From NCBI GenBank assembly GCA_021604645.1, contig BQJJ01000011.1:50371-114370 (forward strand): a DNA stretch of 64,000 nt, read 5' to 3'. The stretch comes from Methyloligella sp. (GTDB taxonomy: Bacteria; Pseudomonadota; Alphaproteobacteria; Rhizobiales; HXMU1428-3). Position 1 is the stretch's first letter; every line of letters begins with the position of its first letter. The position numbers and the translations under genes were made by a program. The notes below the pieces were generated by a model. It ran no database searches. It had not been told where the DNA came from and saw nothing but the letters and a program-made list of their open reading frames with translations. Below are positions 38,022-46,171 of the stretch, piece after piece.

Positions 38022-39524
38022 GTGAATAAGCCACATAATAAAAAAGCATGCAAAGCCTTTATGGTTCAAGGCACCGGCTCCAATGTTGGCAAATCAATGT
38101 TGGTGGCTGGGCTCTGCCGGTACTTCACCAACAAAGGGCTAACCGTTCGCCCCTTTAAACCACAAAACATGTCAAACAATGCCGCAGTGACAAAAGATGG
38201 CGGAGAAATCGGCCGCGCTCAAGCGCTCCAGGCTATGGCATGTAAAACAGACCCAACCATTCATATGAACCCCGTTCTCTTAAAACCAGAGGGCGAATGC
38301 GGTTCACAAGTAATCGTGCAAGGCAAACGATTAGGTTCTTATAAAGCCAAGGATTTCTATAGCTTAAAAAAAAACCTCATGCCGAAAGTTTTAGAAAGCT
38401 TTGAGTTATTAAAACAAGAAGCTGATCTAGTCATTGTGGAAGGCGCTGGTTCTGCCTCAGAAATTAATCTGCGCGAAAACGACATCGCGAATATGGGCTT
38501 TGCGATCGCTGCCAATATTCCGGTTATTCTGGCCGCGGACATAGATAGAGGCGGTGTATTAGCTAATATTGTCGGCACACATGCCCTTTTGCCAGACGAT
38601 GAAATTAATCTCATCAAAGGCTATATTATTAATAAATTTCGTGGTGACCCAACTCTCTTCACATCAGCTGAAACTCTAATCACTGAAAAAACCAACTGGC
38701 AAAGCTTAGGCGTCTGCCCCTGGTTTCAAAAAGCCAATCTACTTCCAGCAGAAGATAGCCAAGATTTAGAGAACAACACTAAAATTAATAACTCAGATAA
38801 AAAATTAATAAAAATCGCTGTGCCAGTTCTCCCACGCATAGCTAATTTTGATGATCTTGATCCCTTAGCTGCTGAACCAAATGTTGAACTCAAATTGATC
38901 AAACAAGGCGAGCTTATCCCAGAAGATACAGACCTCATCATCCTCACTGGCTCCAAAGCAACCATTTCTGATTTAGAAGCACTCTATCAAGAAGGTTGGC
39001 ACATCGATATAGCCAAACACATCAGAAAAGGTCGATCTATTCTTGGTCTATGCGGCGGCTATCAAATGCTTGGACAAAAAATAAAAGATCCAAAAGGTCT
39101 GGAAGGAAGGCCGAGAGAAATTGAAGGTTTAAAATTATTAGATATTGAAACAACCCTAGAGGTCAACAAAACTCTAACTAAAGTGAAAGCTGAATTTCTA
39201 GAAACTCACTCAACTCTCTCAGCCTATGAAATGCATATGGGCAAAACAACCGGGCCAGATACAAACCGGCCACTTTTCAAAATTAAGAATAATGAAAACC
39301 AAATAGAAGGTGCCCAAAATCTTTCAGGAAAAGTCATGGGCACATATCTTCACGGCCTATTCCAAGCTGATGAATTTAGAAATAACTTTCTTCAAAAATT
39401 ATACAAAAATTTTGAAAGCCAAACAGCCTATAAAGCTCAAATTGAAACCATTCTCAATGAGCTGTCAGATCACATAGTAAAGACTTTGAATATCAAAGAA
39501 ATTGAAAAGGTACAGTCTCAATAA
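38022..39524 (+). CDS. cobQ: Cobyric acid synthase
   Basis: FMVQGTGSNVGKSMLVAGLCRYF, FKPQNMSNNAAVT, GLCGGYQMLGQKI, GTYLHGLFQ; GTG start. Confidence 0.97.
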   Translation: MNKPHNKKACKAFMVQGTGSNVGKSMLVAGLCRYFTNKGLTVRPFKPQNMSNNAAVTKDGGEIGRAQALQAMACKTDPTIHMNPVLLKPEGECGSQVIVQGKRLGSYKAKDFYSLKKNLMPKVLESFELLKQEADLVIVEGAGSASEINLRENDIANMGFAIAANIPVILAADIDRGGVLANIVGTHALLPDDEINLIKGYIINKFRGDPTLFTSAETLITEKTNWQSLGVCPWFQKANLLPAEDSQDLENNTKINNSDKKLIKIAVPVLPRIANFDDLDPLAAEPNVELKLIKQGELIPEDTDLIILTGSKATISDLEALYQEGWHIDIAKHIRKGRSILGLCGGYQMLGQKIKDPKGLEGRPREIEGLKLLDIETTLEVNKTLTKVKAEFLETHSTLSAYEMHMGKTTGPDTNRPLFKIKNNENQIEGAQNLSGKVMGTYLHGLFQADEFRNNFLQKLYKNFESQTAYKAQIETILNELSDHIVKTLNIKEIEKVQSQ

Positions 39525-40500
39525 GAAATAATAAGACACCGATTAAACCAATCAAAGGCAAAGTTAAAAATACCGCTCGTTTCATAACCGCCAAAGCCTG
39601 CCAGATATCTTCCGCATCAGCATCCAGACGCCCTTTCGCATTAATCCAAGGGTCCTGCTTCATCACATCAAAATAAACACGGGGACCAGCTAATGCTATC
39701 CCAAGCGCACCTGCCATAGCAGCCTCTGGCCATCCGGCATTTGGCGAACTATGCTTACCAGAATCTTTCATCATAACCCGAAAGACATCCCGCCCATTGG
39801 CATAGCGAAGTTGAGCAATAATCACAATTAACAACCCTGTTAATCGAGAAGGCACGAAATTAAGAACATCATCAAACCGCGCTGCAGCCCAGCCGAAACC
39901 CAAAAATCTCTGGGTTTTGTGACCAATCATACTATCAGCTGTATTCACGGCTTTATAAAAAATCAGCCCAGGCAAACCACCGATAAAATAAAACAAAACA
40001 GGCGCAATAAACCCATCCGATAAATTTTCAGCTCCAGATTCAATCGCTGCGCGCGCAACGCCTCGCTCATCAAGCGCAGTTACATCACGCCCAACAATTT
40101 GCCCAACAGAAAGTCGTGCTTCTTCAATGGTTTTAAATTTAAGAGCTTCGTTAACATCCCGAACATGCTCATAAAGCGAGCGACCAGAAAGTAAAATCGC
40201 AGCTAACAAAACTTCCAGAGCCATACCCCAAAACCCAATAACATTACAGATCAATGAAATCGCAATGCCAACCACCAACCAAATAGATAGATACAAAAAC
40301 AGGCCAAAGACACCACGAAATTTCTGCATGTTAAAAGAAACGGTTTGTTTATTAAAACGAGCCTCAATCAGGCTAAGCACATCTCCCATAAATTGAACGG
40401 GATGCGCAATATGACTATAAAGTCGTTTAGGGTCACTAATTAACCAATCAAGTAGTATCGCTAAAATGAGGAGGAGTGCCCTCAAATCCAAATCAGGCAT
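39493..40500 (-). CDS. cobD: Adenosylcobinamide-phosphate synthase
   Basis: ILLDWLISDPKRLYSHIAHPVQFMG; IESGAENLSDGFIAPVLFYFIGGLPGLIFYKAVNTADSMIGHK; SPNAGWPEAAMAGALG. Confidence 0.96.
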   Translation of the reverse strand: MPDLDLRALLLILAILLDWLISDPKRLYSHIAHPVQFMGDVLSLIEARFNKQTVSFNMQKFRGVFGLFLYLSIWLVVGIAISLICNVIGFWGMALEVLLAAILLSGRSLYEHVRDVNEALKFKTIEEARLSVGQIVGRDVTALDERGVARAAIESGAENLSDGFIAPVLFYFIGGLPGLIFYKAVNTADSMIGHKTQRFLGFGWAAARFDDVLNFVPSRLTGLLIVIIAQLRYANGRDVFRVMMKDSGKHSSPNAGWPEAAMAGALGIALAGPRVYFDVMKQDPWINAKGRLDADAEDIWQALAVMKRAVFLTLPLIGLIGVLLFLIETVPFQFL

Positions 40501-40576
40501 AAATAAAATCTCTAATCACCAAAATCAGAACAGAAATTACACAAAGGATCTGCAAAATAAAAGCAGAGCTAATCAA

Positions 40577-41584
40577 TTAAGCTGGCACGACCTGACTGTC
40601 CAATGCATCTTGAAATAGTTCTTCAAATTGCTTCAAATCACTCTGACTTTTACAAAGGCCAATCCGTAACCAATTTTGATTATAATCAAACCGTCTTGTC
40701 CAAATCGCACGCTTAGCTAATTCATGATGTAATGTGCGGGCATCAGGTACTTCAATCAAGTTAAACAATAAAGTACCCCCAACAACTTGAATAGAAAGCC
40801 GTTCAAACACTGCTCTATGCATTTTTGATTGCAATTCAAGCAATTGTAAGCTTTTTTCCGCCCACTCTTTATCCTGTAAAGCTTTACGGCCTAGTTCAAT
40901 CGCTGGTCCAGAGACAGCCCAGTCACCCATTAAATCTCTCAAACGGTCCAAAAATCGCTCAGGCCCAACAGCAAATCCTAACCGAAGCCCCGCAAGACCA
41001 TAAAATTTCCCAATAGAGCGCAAAACAATAACAGAACCATTATCATGAAGAGGCACATAACTTATTTCAGGATGACAATCAGCAAAAGCTTCATCAAGTA
41101 TCAATGCACCGCCCTTAGCTTTTAAAGCCTCTGCTATTTTACGAAATTTTTTAGGACTGATTACCGAACCGTCAGGGTTGTTAGGGTTTACAAGTACAAC
41201 AATTGTCGCATCCCCTACATCATCCAAGCTATCAATCAAATGAACATCATGACCATAGCGTCGCCAGGAAGCCTCATGAGATGAAAAAGTCGGACTGACA
41301 ATAGCAACTTTCATCGTCGGAAAAATTTGCGGTAAAGTTTGAATAAGAGCTTCAGACCCAGCCGCTGCAATGAGCCCAACCCCTTGCGGCACTGAATAAG
41401 TCTCACGAGCAACAGCTTCAAGCGCATTTAAATCAGATGGATCAGGAAGGCGGTGAAAACAGGATTGAGGTAAATCTTTAATAAAATACCCATTCGGATT
41501 AATGCCTGTAGATAAGTCTAACCACTTAAAAGGCTCGATTCCATAGTCCTTAGCAGCTTTTAACAGCTCTCCACCATGTAACAT
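40577..41584 (-). CDS. cobC: Threonine-phosphate decarboxylase
   Basis: FKWLDLSTGINPNGY, VNPNNPDGSVIS, LILDEAFADCHPE, VLRSIGKFYGLAGLRLGF. Confidence 0.94.
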   Translation of the reverse strand: MLHGGELLKAAKDYGIEPFKWLDLSTGINPNGYFIKDLPQSCFHRLPDPSDLNALEAVARETYSVPQGVGLIAAAGSEALIQTLPQIFPTMKVAIVSPTFSSHEASWRRYGHDVHLIDSLDDVGDATIVVLVNPNNPDGSVISPKKFRKIAEALKAKGGALILDEAFADCHPEISYVPLHDNGSVIVLRSIGKFYGLAGLRLGFAVGPERFLDRLRDLMGDWAVSGPAIELGRKALQDKEWAEKSLQLLELQSKMHRAVFERLSIQVVGGTLLFNLIEVPDARTLHHELAKRAIWTRRFDYNQNWLRIGLCKSQSDLKQFEELFQDALDSQVVPA

Positions 41585-41658
41585 GATCTAAAACTCCATA
41601 CAAAATGATCAACAATTGCTTTATTAGAATTCACAAAATACAATATTTTCGCTCTCAT

Positions 41659-41773
41659 TACGAAGAAGGGAGTGCCCTTTCAGAGGCACGGACATGACGC
41701 CTTAAGGCGTCCGGCGCAAGCGCCGCCCATCGGAGGGCTTTTCGCTGTTTTAGCGAAAAATAGCCCGTGAGAC
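41659..41773 (+). repeat. Family A multi-hairpin element, copy 4
   Basis: TACGAAGAAGGGA-[GTGCC..GGCAC]-GGACATGACGCCttaaGGCGTCCGGCGCaaGCGCCGCCCATCGGAGGGC-[TTTTCGCT..AGCGAAAA]-ATAGCCCGTGAGA. Confidence 0.88.
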
Positions 41774-41936
41774 AAAAAAGTGTTTCGTCAATCCTAACAA
41801 AAGCAACGCGCTCTAGCCCCCTAACTATGCCCCAAGGCAGGTTTTTCTGCAATCAACTTATAAACTTGACGCCACACCATTTTCAATACACTGTGCCGAG
41901 CTTCAAAGTGACATTTATTAAGATGATGAATAAAAC

Positions 41937-42362
41937 ATGACCATTGCACAATCCAATATCACACCTGAGCTGGAAATCTATATTTGCGGCGCTTGCCGCC
42001 CTAAAAATGCAAATCCAGATAACCCGGAACGCCCTGGTAAAGATTTAGCTGAACAGTTGCAAGAGGCCATAAACACAGAGCATCTGAACGAACGGTTCCA
42101 CGTTAAAATAATGCAGTGCATGAGTGTTTGTTCTCGGCCAGCAACAGTATCTCTCGTCGCACCAGGTAAATTCACATTTACTGTTGGTGACCTTGATCCA
42201 AAAACAGCTACGCAAGACATCATCACATTTGCAAAACTTTATGCAAGTTCTGAAGATGGTATCCCAGCCTGGAAAGACCGTCCCGTCTCATTCCAAAAAG
42301 GCGTCGTTGCCCGCACCCCCTCTTTCGGAGCCAGCCACCAAAGAATCACTGAATTAGATTAA
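41937..42362 (+). CDS. DUF1636-like metal-binding protein associated with cobalamin genes
   Basis: LEIYICGACRPKNANPDNPERPGKDLAEQLQEAI...IMQCMSVCSRPATVSLVAPGKFTFTVGDL; conserved Cys pattern. Confidence 0.8.
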   Translation: MTIAQSNITPELEIYICGACRPKNANPDNPERPGKDLAEQLQEAINTEHLNERFHVKIMQCMSVCSRPATVSLVAPGKFTFTVGDLDPKTATQDIITFAKLYASSEDGIPAWKDRPVSFQKGVVARTPSFGASHQRITELD

Positions 42363-42389
42363 AGTTTATTAGTATAAAAACTGACAATT

Positions 42390-43766
42390 CTAAGCAGCAT
42401 CAATCAAATGAACGAAAGATCCAGAGACGGTATTTTTTTGCAGACCATAACGGGAAGAACCGTCAACATCTTCATATAGAGCTTCTCCCTCTTCTCTGGC
42501 AATTGACGCATAGTGAAACTCATGCCCGCGAAAAACCTTACCGTCAGCACGTTTCACATGACGATAGCCAAGATGCAATTTCCTCTTAGCAAAAGATGTC
42601 TCAAGCGGCAAAAGGTCAGCCATTTGATGCCGCACACCATCTTTATCAACCAGCCCTGACCCAAGAGTCATATAGCCACCGCACTCACCATAAATCACTT
42701 TTCCTTCGCAAGCGGCTGTCCGTAGCCCCTTCATAAAATTATCTGAAGCAGCCAATCGGCCAGCATGCAGTTCAGGATACCCACCAGGTAGGTAAATCGC
42801 ATCAGCACTTTCATCCGGGGCTTCATCATTCAATGGAGAGAAAAAAGAAAGGTTAGCTTGAGCTTCTGACCATCCCCGTTTTAAATGAGGATAGAAAAAT
42901 CGAAACGCATCATCCTCCGCCACAGCAATATGTTGTCCAAGTGGTGGGATACCCTCACTAGGACAAAAATCATCTAAGGTAAAAGAGCTCGCTATCCCGG
43001 CAATCCGATCAACAGAAATATGAGCCTCGACATGATCAGCAATCCGGTCTATCTGAGCATCCGTCTCTGAACTCTCTGTTGCTTGAACCAAACCCAAATG
43101 CCGTGAAGGCAAGACCATTTCATCAAACCGGGGGATAGCGCCTACAACCGGCATTCCAATTTGATCAAGCGCCTGTTCCATCATCGTCACATGGCGCAAA
43201 GAGCCAAGTTTGTTCAAAATAACGCCAGCAATATGAACATCTTTATCAAACTCAGCAAATCCTTTAACAAGCGCCGCAACTGATTGCCCCATACCCGCAC
43301 AATCAACTACCAAGATAACTGGCAGTTTGAAAAACTTAGCAATCTCACAAGTTGCACCATGCCCCAAAACACCAGGTTTCACCGCACCATCAAATAAGCC
43401 CATAACCCCTTCAACCACACAAAGAGAATTATCTCTGCTCATTGCACTGCCAAGAGAATTCAAAGTCTCAGCCCCCATAGCCCAACCGTCCAGATTAAAA
43501 GAAGGGGTACCACTTGCTACCTCGTGGAATTGCGGATCGATATAATCCGGTCCAACTTTTGCGGGCGAAATATCAAATCCACGCCGTTTCAATGCCCGCA
43601 TCAAACCGATCGAAAGTGTTGTCTTACCAGACCCACTATGGGGTGCTGCTAAAACAAACCCCTTCGCAAGTGAAGGAGAGCATGGGGAATGTGAAGGGGG
43701 TATTGAAAGCGTCATAAAAATCTCAAATAAAATAAAACAAAAGTCCAAAATGATAAACACGCGCAC
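42390..43766 (-). CDS. cobB: Hydrogenobyrinate/cobyrinate a,c-diamide synthase (likely start ~43715)
   Basis: GFVLAAPHSGSGKTTLSIGLMRAL, VGPDYIDPQFHEVASG, VVEGVMGLFDG, YLPGGYPELHA, YGECGGYMTLG. Confidence 0.96.
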   Translation of the reverse strand: MRVFIILDFCFILFEIFMTLSIPPSHSPCSPSLAKGFVLAAPHSGSGKTTLSIGLMRALKRRGFDISPAKVGPDYIDPQFHEVASGTPSFNLDGWAMGAETLNSLGSAMSRDNSLCVVEGVMGLFDGAVKPGVLGHGATCEIAKFFKLPVILVVDCAGMGQSVAALVKGFAEFDKDVHIAGVILNKLGSLRHVTMMEQALDQIGMPVVGAIPRFDEMVLPSRHLGLVQATESSETDAQIDRIADHVEAHISVDRIAGIASSFTLDDFCPSEGIPPLGQHIAVAEDDAFRFFYPHLKRGWSEAQANLSFFSPLNDEAPDESADAIYLPGGYPELHAGRLAASDNFMKGLRTAACEGKVIYGECGGYMTLGSGLVDKDGVRHQMADLLPLETSFAKRKLHLGYRHVKRADGKVFRGHEFHYASIAREEGEALYEDVDGSSRYGLQKNTVSGSFVHLIDAA

Positions 43767-43927
43767 TGTACATAAGCTTTAAAGCCATAATATCAGTCAG
43801 GTGGATTAGTCATCAAACTACAGCCCCAGCTATGAAAAACAATAGAAAAACCCCTAAATATCTGTCATTTTCTAAAAAACAAGCCAAAGCGGCCTCACTC
43901 ATCATTGTAAACAGTCCGAAATGAATT

Positions 43928-44722
43928 ATGAATGCATCTATGAAAAAAAATATTCTCATTCTTGGTGGGTCCTCAGAAGCCTTCAATTTAGCTGAAAAAC
44001 TTGAAAATCACGGAAGTTTTCATCCCATCAGCTCCTTAGCTGGTCGAACCTCTGTGCCAAGAAAACCTGCTGGCACTTATAGAACCGGCGGTTTTGGTGG
44101 CGTTGATGGATTAGCTCACTATATTAAACAAGAGACCATCTCAGCTATCATTGATGCAACACACCCGTTTGCGCAAAAAATAACAACCAACGCAAGCCTT
44201 GCTGCAAATAAAACAAACTGCCCGATCATCCATATCTCGCGTCCGCCCTGGCAAAAGGAAAAAGGTGATAATTGGATCGAAGGGGCTTCAATGCAGGAGG
44301 TTGCTAAGAAAATAGCCCCCACACATAGTCCATGCTTTTTAACCATAGGCCGTTTAGAGTTAAGTGCATTTCTTAACAGAACAGATATTGAGTTCCTATG
44401 CCGCGCTATAGAGCCACCAAAAAGCACAGACCCAATCAAGCAAAATATTAGGATCCCAAAAAACGAAGATCAATGGCCAGAAAATTTTCGGTTTATATAT
44501 GCCAAAGGGCCATATAATTATGAAAATGAGCTAAGCCTTATAAAACAACACAGCATAAAATCGATCGTCACCAAAAACAGCGGCGGAGATAAAGCCAAGG
44601 CCAAACTCGATGTCGCAAGAAACCTAGACATCCCAGTTATTATGATCAAACGTCCTTGCCCTCCGAAAGGCATTACGGTTGAAACAACAAACGAAGCTCT
44701 GACCTGGTTAGAAACTATTTAA
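43928..44722 (+). CDS. cobK: Precorrin-6A reductase
   Basis: ILILGGSSEAFNLAEKL; SSLAGRT; RTGGFGGVDGLAHYI; IIDATHPFA; SIVTKNSGGDKAKAKLDVARNL. Confidence 0.95.
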   Translation: MNASMKKNILILGGSSEAFNLAEKLENHGSFHPISSLAGRTSVPRKPAGTYRTGGFGGVDGLAHYIKQETISAIIDATHPFAQKITTNASLAANKTNCPIIHISRPPWQKEKGDNWIEGASMQEVAKKIAPTHSPCFLTIGRLELSAFLNRTDIEFLCRAIEPPKSTDPIKQNIRIPKNEDQWPENFRFIYAKGPYNYENELSLIKQHSIKSIVTKNSGGDKAKAKLDVARNLDIPVIMIKRPCPPKGITVETTNEALTWLETI

Positions 44723-44739
44723 AACGAATAAAGACAGAA

Positions 44740-46014
44740 ATGATAATGACCAATCAAATTCAAAAGACTAAATGGCTAACCATTATCGGGTGCGGCACAG
44801 AAGGTTACAATGGCCTCTCTCAAAAAGCGAAAGAAACAATTGAAACCGCCAGTTACCTTTTCGGCAGCACAAGACAACTTTCTCTCATAGAAGAAGATAA
44901 GTCACCAAATGCAATAAGAGAAATTTGGCCAAGCCCTATGATGCCAAGAATAGAGGCACTCGCTGAACAAAAACCAAATAACACAGTCATCATCGCAAGC
45001 GGTGACCCTCAATGTTGGGGCATTGGACAGCATTTTAGTGCACACTTAAACAAAGAAGAATTTGAGTGTGTACCCTCTGTCTCAATCCTCACACGAACTG
45101 CAAATATCATGCATTGGCCAACAGCAACAACACCAAGCATTTCATTGTGCAGTCAACCGTTAGAAACTCTCTCTCTCTATTTTCAACAAAACCAAAAAGT
45201 GATACTGCTTTCTGCTGGCAAAGACACACCTGAAGAAGTTGGCCAGTTTCTAACCGAAAAAGGGTTCGGCCACTCCAAGATAACTGTTCTTGAAAATCTT
45301 GGAAATGAAACAGAAAGTATAAAATCGGCTAACGCAGATAACATCTCTGCAATCGCCCCCTTCAGCACCCTTAATTCGCTTGCGATCCATTTAAAAACAA
45401 ATGATCAAACAACATCATTATCATGCCATCCAGGTCTACCAGACAACAGCTTCGAGCATGATGGGCAAATGACAAAACAAAATATGCGCGCTATTACACT
45501 TGCCCACTTACGTCCAAACCCAGGTGAATTACTATGGGACATCGGCTCTGGCTCTGGCTCCATTGCAATTGAATGGCTGAGAGCAGGTACATTGTTTTTG
45601 GGCACCCCGTGCAAAGCAATCGGATTTGAGAAAAACCAAACGCGGTTAGAAAGAGCACAAAAGAATGCAAACAATTTAGGCGTACCTCACCTGGAACTTA
45701 TTTTAGGGAATGCAGAAGAGAACATTTTAAAGGCTGAAGCTCCTGATGCCATCTTCATCGGCGGCGGCATCACAACACCGGAGTTATTAGATAACGCCTT
45801 AAACGCTTTAAAGCCAGGTGGCCGCATGGTTGCGAACACCGTGACGATTGAAGGCGCTGCCAAACTAATCCAAAACTACAAATCACACGGGGGAGCTTTA
45901 AGCCAAATTGCAATGTCAAATGCTGACCCCGTTGGCCACTTCCATGGCATGCGTCCCCAAATGTCCATCACCCAGTGGGTCTTTAAGAAAAGTGCTAAAG
46001 TACAACAAAAATGA
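44740..46014 (+). CDS. cobL: Precorrin-6Y C5,15-methyltransferase (decarboxylating)
   Basis: LTIIGCGTEGYNGLSQKAKETIETA; ASGDPQCWGIG; LRPNPGELLWDIGSGSGSIAIEWLRA; IFIGGGITTPELLD. Confidence 0.96.
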   Translation: MIMTNQIQKTKWLTIIGCGTEGYNGLSQKAKETIETASYLFGSTRQLSLIEEDKSPNAIREIWPSPMMPRIEALAEQKPNNTVIIASGDPQCWGIGQHFSAHLNKEEFECVPSVSILTRTANIMHWPTATTPSISLCSQPLETLSLYFQQNQKVILLSAGKDTPEEVGQFLTEKGFGHSKITVLENLGNETESIKSANADNISAIAPFSTLNSLAIHLKTNDQTTSLSCHPGLPDNSFEHDGQMTKQNMRAITLAHLRPNPGELLWDIGSGSGSIAIEWLRAGTLFLGTPCKAIGFEKNQTRLERAQKNANNLGVPHLELILGNAEENILKAEAPDAIFIGGGITTPELLDNALNALKPGGRMVANTVTIEGAAKLIQNYKSHGGALSQIAMSNADPVGHFHGMRPQMSITQWVFKKSAKVQQK

Positions 46015-46042
46015 AAAACTGTTAAACATAGAAAACTGACAT

Positions 46043-46160
46043 TACGAAAAAGGAGCTCAGCCCATTTCGGGCTGAGGGACATGGCAGCAGAGCTGCCCGG
46101 CGCGTTGCGCCGCTCCTCGGAGGCCCAAGCGCTTTAAGCGCTTGGAATAGCCGTGAGAGA
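46043..46160 (+). repeat. Family A multi-hairpin element, copy 5 (cleanest copy)
   Basis: TACGAAAAAGGAG-[CTCAGCCC atttc GGGCTGAG]-GGACATGGCAGCagaGCTGCCCGGCGCgttGCGCCGCTCCTCGGAGGCC-[CAAGCGC ttta GCGCTTG]-GAATAGCCGTGAGAGA. Confidence 0.92.
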
Positions 46161-46171
46161 AACAAAAAACA

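Noticed and set aside
38013-38028. Possible fifth parS site at the cobQ start (GATTTCACGTGAATAA)
   Set aside because: Only the TTTCACGTGAA core matches, four mismatches in the outer positions, and it overlaps the RBS/GTG start context of cobQ.
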